From contig JANUWF010000008.1 of the NCBI GenBank assembly GCA_026120185.1, positions 682,001 to 746,000 on the forward strand: a DNA stretch of 64,000 nt. Reading direction: 5' to 3'. Below the pieces are notes generated by a model. The model was given only the letters and a program-made list of their open reading frames with translations, ran no database searches and had not been told where the DNA came from. This document shows, in pieces, positions 1 through 12,615 of the stretch. Position 1 is the stretch's first letter. Every line of letters starts with the position of its first letter. A program made the position numbers and the translations under genes. This stretch comes from Voacanga thouarsii. Taxonomy: Eukaryota; Streptophyta; Magnoliopsida; Gentianales; Apocynaceae.

Positions 1-961
1 TGCTCAAGTGGTTCTTTCTAAAAAGGTATGCAAACTCATGCAGTCATGTGAAGCAAGTTACAGTAAAAAAATATTCTCAAATAATTTCATAATTAAGTAA
101 ATCATTTACTTAAAAATCTTAAGCTATTCATATAGTTAATATAGAAAAAAAAGAATTTGGATCATGAAACCTTGCATTATGATCTTAGAAAAAGTGTCAT
201 AAAACCCTGCTTCATGACAAAATACTGTGAAACCCTGTATCATGGTATTGGTAGGTGTTCGGCTTACCGAGTGAGATGTTCTTCCTTCTCTCGCTCAAAA
301 TATACCAGTCGTCCCATATCCGACCGTCAGTCCTGCTTGGAACTGTGTCGCTAGCTAAGAACTGGCTTAACTTGCTAGTACTAATGCTCTATTAAAAAAG
401 ATTCCATCTTTTGGAGAAGGCTTCCTACCAGAACATATGCTTAGACTGTCAAGAGCTAGTACAAGAATTTTGACTTTATTGAGTACTTAACGTTTCGCAA
501 CCTTGTTTAGGGATAAATCTCAAAACAAGAATTCCTGTATTGTTAGCTCAAGAACATTTCCATATTCAATATCTTTCATAGAAAGATAACATTAAAGAGC
601 AAAAACATCACAGTTCGTGTCGTGATTTTTGCAAAACTTTGTTCATGCATGATAATAAAATCCATAAATTGAAAGTTATAAAAGAACTATAAAATTCAAT
701 ATATGGCTTCTTTTCTATTTTATAGACATGTTTGAAAGATTTCCAAAAGTTGTTTGCACATAAAATATTTTATAAACATAAAGACTCAAAAAGCCTTCAA
801 TTTGCTTTACAAAAGATATTTCAATGAAATGCAAGAACTTACAAAGTATTTAGAATTATTGAAGTAAAAGAAATTTCATGAGATGCAAGGACTTACATAT
901 CAAATCTTTGACAAGTTCATAGATTCATGAAATGCAAGGACTTACTTGCTCAGGCTTACTC
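1..961 (-). mobile_element. LTR D (Tekay-type Ty3/gypsy), left segment
   Basis: Part of a minus-sense LTR that enters from the left edge. Positions 250-490 align by eye with the conserved core of LTR families A and C (the 'gtaggtgt..cggc.taccg' stretch, the 'cttttggagaaggcttcctaccag' type stretch and 'ttgagtacttaacg'). The segment is interrupted at 961/962 by copia LTR F and resumes at 2697. D is the outermost element of the left block. Its left end lies outside the window, so solo versus complete status is unknown. No coding content was seen. Confidence 0.7.
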
Positions 962-3645
962 CGTTGGGTATCTCAGGCTCGTATCCTAAACGGCGTAGCG
1001 AAAAATAAAACAAGATACCCTCCCAGGACCCGTCTATGTGTGAAAAACAAGACATAATGATAATAAAGGTAACAACTTTTACCTTTGGGTGATCGTTCGA
1101 AGAATAACATTTCTTCTTCAAGTCGAGGCGCGATCTAGCAATCCTCTTATGTAAACTCCACGTGGGTTGAGCGTCTAACCACTATAATCACAGTGTGTGA
1201 TTATCTCTAACAGTAATCCACACAGAGGAATACTCAAGCACCAAACTTTCCTGTGCTAGCAGAAACAAGATGGTGGCTAGGGTTGTTTCTCAAGACAATC
1301 GAGAGAGATAGAGAGAAGAGAAGGTCGAGTGTTGCTAGTTTTTCGTGTGTCTTAGTTGTGTGGCGTGACAATCACCTTCAGCTAGGGTTTTGTGTCCATC
1401 CATTATATCACATAAAAAATCCTGCTAAAATTGAGAATTCTAATCCTATTAGAATTTCCTAATTATAATTGGAAACATCAAGTTCTCACAATTACAACTT
1501 GGACCACAAATTATAACTAATTATAATTTATCTACTACAACTTCTTTTTCTCTCAATTAACCCCACTATGTTATCAAATAACATCTTGAGTATATAATCC
1601 TCTGTTGTGTGTGACCTATTAGGTTTCCCAGTCAATTGGTAGTGAACATGAATTAATCCAAACGTCTTTGAGATTAATAATCCATAATTAATTAGAATTA
1701 ATCCTATTAATTCTAATTAGGATTAGTTTATTAATTCATCAATTAAAAAACCCATATTCCTAGATCATGAGCGGTATCTAGCAACACATCATGACCATTC
1801 AAGAGTCCAGGAAGTCAAGTGGCTTAACATGAATCCTTCAATAACAAACTTCAGTGCAATTACTCCTTTCATCATACAATATCTCATTCGGTTTGGAGTA
1901 CGGAATTAGTGCCAACTCCCTCCAGAATTAATTCTGGCCCGGATACAATAGTACTTATACAATGAATCCACTATTCTAGATGTGTATAAATTGAAACTAT
2001 TTCCAATACACAATCGCTTTGGCCAAGGACTTTCCGAGTAGTAATTCCTACAAGTGGTCGTGAGATATTCACCCCTACTATTTAGGAGTGGTGAATCCTT
2101 TATTGACCCTTTTAACTATTTTTGTTTACCTCATAATGTACCCAATATCCATCCCATAGGCGGCCCTCGATCGAGCTCCGAAGATTGGAATCAAAGTACA
2201 AAGCTTAGCAAACAAAGTACCTTGGAGATCTCAAGTCTAAAGATACTTACACGTTTGTTATATTGAAATTATATCACTAGCACTAAATAGTTATCCATAT
2301 GATTATCTCAAAGCTAAGTCATCCAATGAACTTATTCCATTAACAAGCATCCATGTATTAACTTTGAGTATCTCAATACTCACGGTTATGAGAACCACCG
2401 CTTGATCAAATCAGGATGTCTAACACATGCTAGTCTTAACGCATTAATGATGTCCTATCTCATTAATACTATGGCTAGGGACTATTTAAGTACTAACACC
2501 ATCCAGTGTAGTATGAATCTCATATCATGATTTCTATCATGATTTCCTTAACACAGTGTTGTACTATGGACTTTATCGAACAGTTATATTACTTAAAGTA
2601 AACAAAAGAAACTGTAAGATAAATAATGCCTTTTATTAAAATAAAATGTGTTATATACAATGTATAAGTGATTGCCTCTAGGGCACAACACTAACAAACT
2701 CAACACTCGAATTATTGAATTGCTCTTAGTCTCAGAATTCACCTTTGTCTAACAAAAATCATAAAATCCCAATGAAATACTACCCTATTAGATACATAAA
2801 AATGTATACAAAATTTCATTCCCACCTTTTTCTAAACATATTGATCGTACTTATCAAAAGCATTTAATAATACCCCTACGATCCCACCAATCTAGCGATA
2901 TAGTCATACAGGGCATATTGATTCACAATACAAATCCATCTCATGCATCAAATAGTACACACAACCATATTGGATCTCTATGTAATGGTAATCCATAAGC
3001 ATTTGGTTACATATGCCTTTATAACATAAGTGTATCCAATAATAGCAACTTTCAGTGTCAACTCTATCAAATCAATAAAAAAGCAGCTTAGATACACTCA
3101 TATATGCATATGAAATATTTCAGCAACAACATTAAGGTTGACAGCACAAACTTAACTCCAGTAGTATATATTAAAAACATAGATCTCATCAACCTTGTAA
3201 TACTAAAAGTACTCAAGCTTCTAGGGTCATACTCCTATCAATATATACTAATAGATCTACAACAATATACCAATCCAAAGCACATATAATAAAAAACATA
3301 AAGTAATAGAATATTCACACAAGTACTAAACATATACTAGATTCACCACAGTTCTTATCTCATAAGCCAAGTTTCATACATAACTACATATAATTAAAGA
3401 AGAAGTAGATTTGACATTCTCATTCCTCTCGAACTCAAACATCAAAAGATTCCAAATGCTACCTCTAGGAAATGAAGAATATGCAAATGCTCTTATGAAC
3501 CATAGGGTGTCTTACTTAAATCTAATGAAGCCTTAAATCCTGAAGAAAAGAGAAAACAGCTATGACCTTCAAGGAAAATGGAACCGTGCGTGCTGATCTT
3601 AGAGAGAATAAAAGGGCTGAGAGCAATTGAGAATAAGGTATGTAC
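18..3645 (-). other. candidate LTR intron of LTR D (interrupted by LTR F)
   Basis: Read on the minus strand, a donor-like CAAG|GTACAT has its GT at 3645-3644. An acceptor-like run of T ending in TTTTTAG|AAAG has its AG at 19-18. Removing inserted LTR F leaves about 1.9 kb. This pairs with the same donor and acceptor arrangement in all the other Tekay LTRs here. Splicing is inferred. Confidence 0.3.
962..2696 (-). mobile_element. solo LTR F, Ty1/copia-like
   Basis: On the minus strand it starts with TGTTAGTGTTGTGCCCTAGA, a start common in plant copia LTRs, and has an AATAAAA-rich stretch near it. It ends at 962 in ...ATACCCAACG, a likely mutated CCCAACA end. Flanking 5-bp repeats are tactc (957-961) and aactc (2697-2701), a 4/5 match. 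The sequence on both sides joins up as LTR D when compared with element C (its 'gacccaactcaatgg' region). No primer site, polypurine tract or coding sequence is adjacent, so a solo LTR is most likely. It contains ATTAATT-type inverted repeats near 1670-1740. Clade not determined. Confidence 0.7.
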
Positions 3646-3649
3646 CTTG
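2697..3649 (-). mobile_element. LTR D, middle segment
   Basis: Continuation of LTR D between solo LTR F and element C. It carries no gene that I can recognise. The short ORF at 3104-3289 is AT-rich and without family resemblance. Its last bases (tgtaccttg, 3641-3649) are the minus-strand donor-like CAAGGTACA at which element C inserted. Confidence 0.6.
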
Positions 3650-3926
3650 TGTAACACCCCATTACCTACGTACCCAAATAGGGCGGGATGTCACCCCGTC
3701 CAGAGGATTAGGAGTCTTTATAACGAGATACAAAATAATAAATAGTAAAAAAAACCAACTAAATAAAATAATAAGATACTCTGATTACAACCGAGGGTAA
3801 TACTTATACAAGTCTGAGAGATCAAGCTAGCAAACATCTTTTGAAATAAATACAAATCAAAATAAAATAAATTAAATTAAATGGAAGATCATCTCTTATA
3901 TCTTTGACCTACTCAAAAAGCACTCC

Positions 3927-5546
3927 CTTAAAATCAGGATATAAAAGGTGTAAGATTGGCATATCAGAAAGTCTTGTGTGTGCAAGTGTCAAATACAACC
4001 ATTTCGTGCATACAAGTTTATCAAAATCACAAAACCGTCTTTGCAAATCAATTTCATCAATAATAGTTATACATAGGAGCCTTGCTCAATGAATCTAAAA
4101 TAGTTCAGAAAAAGTCATCGTTTCATCATATTCATAACTCATTAAGTAGGGATTAGCAATAATTCAAATAGTAGTATTATAATCCATATCATGACTATCA
4201 TCATGATAGCATCCCAATGTATTCTTTTAAGAATGGGCCGTGGGAGATGCTCCCACTCGGGTGAGATACTCCTCCATCTTTACACACAACACTCCAGTTG
4301 TCCAACTCGGATAACTAATGTCCACATGGACTAATATGCTAGCTCGGACGGCCAGACTAAGTAGTACTGTCGCCTCTCCAAGTTGAGTTCATCTTCTGGA
4401 GGTGACCTCCTGCCAGAAGACTCACTCTTGCTCTTCAAGACCAGTACCACTAGCCTACCTCTACTGAGTACTCAACACTCCCCATTTAAGGATATAATCA
4501 TTTTTTCTTTTTTGAAATTCTTTAATTAGCTTGACTGTAAAATGTGATTTTTCGTAATAGTATTTCCAAATCATTTAGTGATAGAGTAAGAAATAGTTTT
4601 CGAGTTTGAATAGTTGACATTTGATAAACTCATTTAGAAAGTAAAACATCTACGTTTCTAACCCAAGTATCAAAATAATATAGTATAACTCATCATGTTT
4701 AGCTAATGTTTCAATCCTCTTGTCAAAATATCATATTGGCATCAATTCCAAATAACATTGTAAAAATTGCTTGCAAACATGTAACATTTATCAAAATAGT
4801 TATGCAGGGACTCGGATAAATCAATAGCTAGACCCAACTCAATGGATTGCCCTTACTTTCACTCATTCCTTATCTAGAATAAATGATTCTATAATTAGAA
4901 TCAAAATGTTACATCCACTATTTCCTGCAACATGAATTCTCATGATCTCATTAATCACCTAATTCATCCATGGTATCTAGGTGATTTAATTCATTAGATC
5001 GCATACACAACTTCTTTTGCCATTCTATTGATCATAACCATGCATTCATCCAAATCAAATCACTATATGACAACTCTTATAATCAACTAGCATAAAATCA
5101 TCATAATCAGCCCCATAAACATTAAAAGATTTCATCTTTGTCAACTTAGCATAGATCTAGATTCATCATGATAAGATGTATCAATGTCCTATCACATACA
5201 TGCTTTATCTATATCTCACATCAATATATTTATCATTCCAGTCCATTCATGCTTTCGTACTAGACTCCGTAAGCATTCATAAGACAATATTTTAAAGATC
5301 AAGGTCATTTAAATCAGAAAAAATAGGATCTTGATTACCTTCTAGTGAACTAGACTTAAAACACAACAACTTCCTTGATGACTAACTTGAATTCAACGGA
5401 TAGTTGAAGAGATTGGTCTGCCTAGATGTCCTTGATCAAGACGCACCAAGAAAAGGAGAAAATCAGCCCCTTATGGACGTGATTTATGGGAGAAAAGAGA
5501 GAAGGAATGGAGTAAGAGATGAATAGAAGGGTTGAAGATCGTTTAC
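3927..5546 (-). other. candidate LTR intron, element C 3' LTR
   Basis: Minus strand: donor-like CTACAAG|GTAAAC (GT begins at 5546) and acceptor-like GATTTTAAG|GGAG (AG at 3928-3927), about 1.6 kb. The acceptor is weaker than in families B, E and H. The arrangement is conserved in the other C LTR. Confidence 0.3.
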
Positions 5547-6751
5547 CTTGTAGGGTGTTTCGGTTTTGGCTTTGTTCTTGGAATAAGTTTGCTGAATTTT
5601 TGAGCAGGCAGAATGCTGTTTGTTTCATGAGTTTGAGAGACTGAGAGGGTAGGAATTTTATGGTTTTCTGGATAGAAAAGACTAGGTTTTGTTGTTTAGG
5701 TGTTTGGTGGTGTTCTACCTTGTTAGGGATTCTTGATCACAAGAGAAAAGTTGGACAACTTTGGTCCTTCTTTAAGTACCGAAACTGGGCAGTGGTTTGG
5801 GGGTTGTTGCTACTGTATTTTTGGAGCTTATGCTAGCTAAAAATCTGGATAGAAAGAGGGGAGAAATCAGGCTGGTTTTCGGTCTCCAAGATGGCGAGAA
5901 TGAGAGAAGAAAAAGGAGTCTTTGTGTAGCTGTTTTTTGCTCAATAACTAGAGGGATTTTGTGCAGGTTTTTGGCTGGAATTTTCATGCAGAATGGGGGC
6001 TGATTGTGGCCAAAAGTTTGAAGGAATGGGAGGGGAAATTCTGGTATTTTTTTTTTTGGCTAAGGTTTTCTTGGATAACCCTAACTAGGTTTTGAAGAGT
6101 TTAAGTTGATCCCCAAGAGCTCTTAAGGGTGGCGGCAGCTTTGAGGGATTTTCCAGAAAAAAATATGAAGGAATTAGGGTATTTATTTAAGAAATAATTT
6201 AATTAATTCCCTATATTAATTTGACTATTTAAATAGCTATTAAATAATTACTTTTCAATATAAAATTCTAGTTTTCTTTTTCTTGAAGCTAACCGAAATT
6301 CCTCTCCCCTTTTCCCCAAAATTTCGAAACATATATTCTAGAAGATAGGTGCTACATTTTAAAAAATCCAGCATTTATCCCTTTATTTCCTTTTAAAATT
6401 ATTTGAAGAAAATTAAAAAAAATGGAGACTTATCTCCTTAGAAAAAAGTGGTGGCTACTTGAAGAAAATAAGCTTTATTTTTATATTCTTTATTTCCTAC
6501 TAATTTACTAGGATATAGCTTTCAAAAATCCAGATTAGTAATATTTAACATTCTCTAAAAGATTATGATATGATATTAGAAATAAGAATTTAATTTATTT
6601 TCAAATACTTTATAAATTAATTCCCAAAATAAATCACACTCCTAAACTTTAGGAATTTGCTCCAAGATGGTGGTTACCTTAGGAGAATTTCGGCCAAGGC
6701 TTAGAAAAAATTAGGGAAAAGAAAATAAAAGAAATGAAAGGATTTGAAATA

Positions 6752-6812
6752 GCTAGGATTCGAACTCAAGCCCATCAAGAAGTAAACATCAAGCTTTACC
6801 CACTACACATTA
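6752..6812 (-). other. tRNA-like A-box/B-box module in C 3' LTR
   Basis: On the minus strand, an A-box-like stretch (TGTGTAGTGGGTAAAGC) is followed about 20-35 nt later by a B-box-like AGTTCGAATCC. This differs from the Pol III B-box consensus GGTTCGANTCC at one base. It lies about 250-310 bp from the sense LTR start. It could be a relic of a tRNA-derived SINE or an internal Pol III promoter. Confidence 0.45.
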
Positions 6813-7059
6813 ATTCTTGTGTAAATATTCCCCTAATAAATTTCCTTCATTCCTACTCACTTGCTTCGTCTTCTTTCTAATAAATTCTCCTTAATAAAAC
6901 AAAACATCAACTAACTCAAAGAACACAACCACTTCAAGAACAAATTAATTCATGAAACAACAAACTCATGAAACTCATATTTTCATGAAAATAATTCAAT
7001 TTACCAAATGCAATATAAATATGCTATGACATGCAGGTGGACTAATACAAGGTATTACA

Positions 7060-7074
7060 TCATCTTCCCCTTAA
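7060..7074 (-). promoter_or_regulatory. polypurine tract of element C
   Basis: On the minus strand TTAAGGGGAAGATGA directly precedes the TGTAATACC start of the 3' LTR. Position and purine content fit the plus-strand DNA primer of LTR retrotransposons. Confidence 0.8.
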
Positions 7075-7106
7075 GAGAATTTCGCCCCGAAATGCTGAGT
7101 GCTATC

Positions 7107-7673
7107 CCTCTAAAGCAAACTCGGATACTTCCTTGTCATCCAATCCTCAGTCTCCCATAATGCATCCTGAGAACCATGATGATCCCATAAAATCTTCACC
7201 ATCAGTATCTGCTTATTCCTCAACATCTTGACACCATGATCTAGAACTTTAATTGGTCTCTCTACATAGCTCAAATTAGGCTGTAGAATTAATGGTTCCT
7301 CATTCAATACATGCTCTGGATCAGGGTTGTACTTCTTCAATTGGGACACATGGAACACATCAAGAATTCCTGCTAACCCTTCTGGCAGCTCCAATCAATA
7401 TACTACAGGTCCGATCCTTTCAATCACTAGAAAAGGTCCTAAATATCTAGGACTCAACTTCCCTCCTTTAGGATGCTTTAGAATTCCTCTACTCGGCGTT
7501 ATCTTTAAAAAAGTTTGATCTCCCACTTGAAACTCCAACTCCCTTCTTCTATTGTCGGCATAACTCTTCTATTGATTTTGCGTGGCTTTCAGTCTCTCTC
7601 TTATCATCTTTACTTGGTCTGCCATTTCTTCAATATTCACTTCCCCAGACTTGCTGATTTGCCCATCCTCTGT
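7107..7673 (-). pseudogene. integrase C-terminal region and chromodomain-type tail, element C
   Basis: An open stretch at 7394-7110 gives a tail with GILDVFHVSQLKKY, DPEHVLNEEPL, YVERPIKVLDHG, MLRNKQILMVKILW and EDWMTRKYPSLL. This is the usual order for the end of a Tekay-type integrase with a chromodomain-like module, which in chromoviruses is thought to direct insertion into heterochromatin. The upstream part (7395-7673) continues in the same sense with at least two in-frame stops. The polyprotein stop is at 7107-7109, about 35 bp from the polypurine tract. Confidence 0.82.
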
Positions 7674-8474
7674 CTAGCCCCAATACAACGGTACTTGACA
7701 TTTTCGCCCATATAACGCTTCATAGGGTGCTATTCCAATTGATGTCTGATGACTATTGTTGTAGGCTAACTCGTTATAAGGTATACAATCTAACCACTTA
7801 TCCCCAAAATCTAACACGCAAGCGCTAAGCATATCCTCCAATATCTGGATGACTCTTTTAGATTGTCTATCTCTTTGCAGATGAGTAGAAGTGCTGAGCT
7901 TCAGAGTGGTTCCCATTGACTCTTGAAATTTGGCCCAAAACCTCGAGGTAAATCTGGGATCCCTGTCGAATATAATACTTGACGGTACACTATGCAATCT
8001 AACAACTTCTCGAGTATAAGTCTTAGCCAATTTTTGCATAGAGTCTTTCACATTTACCGAGTTAAAATTAGTGTTCTTGATCAACCTATCAACCACAACC
8101 CACACAGTATCCTTCATAGTCTTTGACATCGGCAGCTCGGTGATGAAATCCATCGTTACTTCTTACCACTTCCACTCGGGAATAGGCAACAGTTGCAGTA
8201 ATCCAGCTGCCTTCTTATGTTATGCTTTTACCTTCTGACACGTCAGGTAAGTAGAAACGTATTGTGCCACATCTCTTTTCATTCCCGACCACCAGTAGGC
8301 CTTTTTTAAATCTTGGTACATCTTCACTTCTCCCGCACGAATAGAATACTGGGTCGTTCGGTACACATAGCCGTTCTAAAAAATATATCATTCCCGCTTC
8401 ATCAATCCGAAACTCCTTATTTCCTCTCTTTTTACTTCCTTTGCCTTCAAAGTCTGAAACTCTTGGTTATTCCG
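7674..8474 (-). pseudogene. integrase core, element C (catalytic Glu lost)
   Basis: The zinc-binding region lies near 8200-8340 ([11 protein letters not shown], then a TYLTC stretch). The catalytic core follows in the open stretch 8153-7674. It shows MDFITELP (first Asp), FDRDPRFTSRFW (second Asp) and then QSKRV where family members have a Glu, so the catalytic Glu is replaced by Lys near 7857. The end of the core (YNNSHQTSIG, YEALYGRKC) is well kept. Stops break the reading frame at the zinc-binding/core junction. It is non-functional as written. Confidence 0.85.
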
Positions 8475-9010
8475 CTAAAGCTCACTAATCTCTTGTCTCA
8501 GCTCAGGCTCCAACCTCAGGCTGCTCAAACTAATTTTCCCTTTATCTACTTCTGATTTTTGCCCTAAGAATTCTTGTACTATTTGAACTTCTTGTACCCT
8601 TAATCTAGCCATCCTCACTTTTCGACTCAGCGCATCAGCTACCACATTCGCTTTCCCCAGATGGTAGTTAATTGGACACTTATATTCCTCCAAGAACTCC
8701 ATCCATCTTCTCTACCTTAAGTTCAAGTCCTTTTGCGTGAATATGTAATTCAAGCTCTTATCATCCGTGAAGACTTCATATTCCGCTCCATACAAATAGT
8801 GTCTCTATTTCTTTAGAGCAAACACTATCACAACCAATTCTAAGTCATGCATCAGATAGTTTACCTCGTGCGGCTTCAACTTCCTCGATGCTAGGTGATA
8901 ACTTTTCTGTCCTGCATCAACACTGCCCCTAGACATTCCTTAGAAGTATCTGTATACAAGGAATAGGCCTTACTTTCTTCAGGTAGGTTCGACACTGGTG
9001 CTGCCATCAA
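8475..9010 (-). pseudogene. RNase H domain, element C
   Basis: In the sense direction there is [17 protein letters not shown] near 8960, carrying the first catalytic Asp in a TD context. [17 protein letters not shown] follows near 8740, then the RNase H end and linker with [17 protein letters not shown] near 8620. Several stops and a frameshift occur between 8700 and 8960. It sits between RT and integrase, as in all Ty3/gypsy elements. Confidence 0.8.
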
Positions 9011-9995
9011 TCTCCTCTTAAGCTCTTGAAAACTCTTCCCATACTTATTACTTCAGACGTACGACACGTCCTTTCTTAGCAATCGGGTCATCGGTGTCGC
9101 CAGCGTAGAGAAGTTCTTAATAAAATGACGGTAATATCCCACCAATCTAAGGAAACTCTTGATCTCAGTTATGCTTTCCGTTTGCTTCCAATTTGAGATA
9201 GCCTCGATCTTTGATGGGTCCACCTTATTCCATCTTTAGATATCACGTGACCAAGAAAGGCCACTGAATCTAACCAAAACGTGCATTTGGTAAACTTAGC
9301 ATAGAGTTTATTGCTCTGTTAATTTCTCTAGTACCAACTTCAGATGCTCCGCATGCTTCTCAGGACTTTTCAAGTAGATCAAAATATCGTCTATGAACAC
9401 CACCACAAACTTGTCCAGGTACAGCTGAAAAACCTTGTGCAAAAGATCCATGAAAATGGCGGGTGCATTAGTTACTCCGAATGACATCACTACGAACTCG
9501 TAGTGCCCATATCTAGTGTTGAAGGCTGTCTTGGGAATATCCTCCTCTTTGATTCACACCTAATAATAACCTTGCCAGAGATCCAACTTGGAGAAGTAAC
9601 AAGAGCCTTGCAACTAATCAAACAACTTGTCAATCAAGGGTAGAGGATACTTATTCTTGATCGTGAGGTTATTCAACCATTTATAGTTTATGCACAACCT
9701 CAGCGTCCCATCCTTCTTTTTGACAAATAACACTGGGGCTCCCCAAAGCGATGTACTGGGTCTTATATACCTTCTTAACAAATTCATCCAGCCACTCCTT
9801 CAATTCTTTTAATTCCGCGGGCGCCATCCGAAAAGGAGTCTTCGATACTGGCTCAGCACCAGGAACTAGAACTTGACTTCTTGGGAAGGTGAAAGAGAAG
9901 TGAGTTCGGCCAGAAACACAATTGCAAAGTCCTTCACCACCTCGGTGCTTTCCAAAGTACATTGATCTTTAAGCTTATTAATTAGATAAGTCTGA
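9011..9995 (-). pseudogene. reverse transcriptase, element C
   Basis: Sense order: [19 protein letters not shown] near 9850, a QYIALGSP stretch, [60 protein letters not shown] and the catalytic VFIDDILIY with both Asp codons at 9386-9391. The catalytic motif is intact, but at least three stops and two frame changes interrupt the domain. The fingers, palm and connection order is normal for Ty3/gypsy. The segment following the DD motif runs to the RNase H junction. Confidence 0.85.
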
Positions 9996-10250
9996 TAACT
10001 TACACAACCCTTCTTCAGCATCTTTCACGCCTTTGCTCCTGCTATCAAGAATTTTAACTTCCTCACCTTCTTCTCGCTAAACTCTAATACATTACATCCG
10101 AGTCTAATAAATTGCACTGTCTTGACCTTGCAATCCACTCTTGCTCCATGCTTCGCTAACCAATCGACACGTAGAATCAGATCATAGTCGTTGATGGGTA
10201 GGATTATGAGGTCCGCCTTCAAAATCACCTTCCCAACCACAATATCACAG
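9996..10250 (-). pseudogene. aspartic protease, C-terminal half, element C
   Basis: An open stretch at about 10250-10025 gives DIVVGKVILKADLIILPIN, then DYDLILRVDWLAKHGARVDC. This is the usual distal half of the gypsy protease (DYDLILGMDWL pattern). The half with the catalytic Asp lies at 14513-14700, on the other side of solo LTR A1. Removing A1 and one copy of the cacag duplication brings the two halves together in frame order. Confidence 0.85.
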
Positions 10251-11809
10251 TGTAACACCCCACTACTTAGGCCCAATAGGAACGGGGATGTTGCTCCATC
10301 CAAAGGACAAGGGGTCTTTATAATTAGGTCACACAAATGAAAATAAACAATACTTTAAAATTTAAACTTATTACAACCCAAAAATTCAAGAACAAATCCA
10401 AAATAAATTGTTCATTATCATCTCTCAAAGCAACATATAAAATAAATAGCATAAAGTCTTCAAGCAGGCAACAATCTAGCTACTTATCTCCACAGTAGGA
10501 TCAACTTGAAAACATGGCATAAAAGTGATGAGATAAAAATATCAGTAAGCCCATGTGTGCTTTGAGTGTTTCAGGTAAAACAGTTCATGTATGCAAGTTG
10601 TAAAAGTTGCATAAGAGAAAGTGCCGGCAAGTATTAAATAATATTAAAAATAAAGAGTGGCATTTTGCTTTTCCAACCATACATGTGCACAATAAAAACA
10701 ACCACTCAAATGGGTGGTCATGGGTTACCACAGGTAGGGCCCCATGACCATATAATGGTCAGAATGCCACGCTTTATGCAGATTGACAAAAGGTAGGTGT
10801 ACGGCCTACCGGGTAAGATACTCCTCGTTTTCTACACCCAAACATACTGGTTGTCCACTCCGGAAACACACAGTCCACATGACTGAAACTTGCTAGCTTG
10901 GACCGGTATGACTAAGTAATACTGTCGCGTCTCCAAGTTAAGTTCATCTTCTGGAGATGGCCTCCTACTAGAAGACTCATTCTTGCTCTTCAAAACTAGT
11001 ACTACTAGCCTACCCTTTTTGAGTACTCAACGTTGATTATCCCACTCGGGAGAAAACTGATAAAACATTGCTTTATTTGGAAATAGCAATTAAGGGTTTC
11101 TAAAGTTTGTGTCAAAGTTGGTTTTAGAAAGAGTTTAGTATTTGAGCAAAACTACTTGTTGATTCTCAAATGATTTGTTTGACTTAATCAAGAAAGGAAA
11201 TAGCCCTTAATTGCCTTTACAAAATGAGTGTCCATACACTTCACGTTTGGCTTGCCATAGTAACCTTTCGTCATCAAATAAGTTTTATGCAGTAGCTTAC
11301 TTGATCATTTGCTTGCAAATTCACAAGTCTTCCAAAGTTGACCTAACCCCACCTGGGGTAAACACAAGGCATATGGTTATACTCAAGCTATATTTGCTTC
11401 CATAAATAATCCTAGTTCAACTTATTACAATCATGACCCTAATGTCATAAACTTTAAGGCTAGATGATAAAGGTTTTTATAAAATAAGTCTAGCTTGATA
11501 AATGAAAATAACTAGGGGTTGTAAAATAATTACTAATAAGTTATGGGTTCAAATACAAATCTTTAGTGTTGTTATAAATAAACTAGGGTTTAATTGATGA
11601 AGAATCCTAAGTCCTAGATGATAATATTAAAATAAATAATAACTTATTACTAATCTCTTAATTAATAATTAATAGTTAAAAATAATTAATAATAAATAAA
11701 TTTTATTAAAATTTGATCAATAGATAATAAATAAATTTCAATAGTATTTATGAATATATAGCCTACAAGAGTAATATTTTACCTACTATTATTATATATA
11801 AAAGGCTTG

Positions 11810-11811
<2 letters not shown>

Positions 11812-11845
<34 letters not shown>
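11812..11845. repeat. (TA)n microsatellite
   Basis: About 17 TA units inside LTR A1. Confidence 0.95.
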
Positions 11846-11846
<1 letters not shown>

Positions 11847-12533
11847 TTAATAAAAGGTATAATTTATTTGGCTAAAATATTAATATCCTATTTAATATTC
11901 GAAATCCAACTTCCTAGAGTTTTTGAAATTTTTGGAGGAAATCATAATATTAATTTTAATTAACGTAATAAAATTGGTCAATTAAAATGGCTTAGGATCA
12001 ATAAGGTCATGATCATTATTTTCCTATTGCTAACAAGAATCATGAACATAAAATCCAACATCAATCAACAAACTATTCTATTCATGAATAAAGGCTTAAA
12101 TCCAAACCTACTATCACATGGTCAAATCTCTACTAAGCATAATCATATTCATGGCTTCAATGAAAACAAGAGCATAATACCCTATTCACCATAGGTGACA
12201 TAATATCTAGCATGCTTAACCATCCATACTCACTCATGACATGAAGAGCATGCATCGATCTACAAGAAATATCATAAAACTTAACAATGGCAAAACATCC
12301 TCATGCTCCAATCTCAACTTCTTCATACAAACACATACTCAAACCCCAATCATATTCCATTTTTTCTAACAACATCTAAGAGACATGATTTTAGAATTAA
12401 AGAGAAGGTTAAAGAGAAATACTTGGTTGATAACTATCTCGATGAAGATTCAAGGAGACCCACACGCTTGGAAGGCTTGAATCGTCCAAGAAGGAAGAAG
12501 AAAAACAGCCATGGTTGTAGCAACCATTTTGGT

Positions 12534-12534
<1 letters not shown>

Positions 12535-12612
<78 letters not shown>
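12535..12612. repeat. (GA)n microsatellite
   Basis: About 39 GA units in LTR A1. Read on the sense (minus) strand it is (TC)n just downstream of the donor-like site. The ORF through it encodes a run of Arg-Glu and is an artefact. Confidence 0.95.

Positions 12613-12615
<3 letters not shown>

Larger units (their letters stand above)
3650..7059 (-). repeat. 3' LTR of element C
   Basis: Runs from TGTAACACCCC to GGTATTACA, with TG/CA termini. It aligns with the other C LTR at 15854-19088 over the whole length by eye (for example, the 'gagggtaatacttatacaagt' and 'cttacttgcttcgtcttc' regions occur in both). About 175 bp longer than its partner, from small indels. The stretch holds no gene; its plus-strand ORF at 5797-6003 is antisense to the element. 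Confidence 0.88.

Noticed and set aside
5797..6003. 68-codon plus-strand ORF repeated at 17765-17983
   Set aside because: The two copies are simply the two LTRs of element C, so their similarity is expected without selection. The frame is antisense to the element and has no recognised family.
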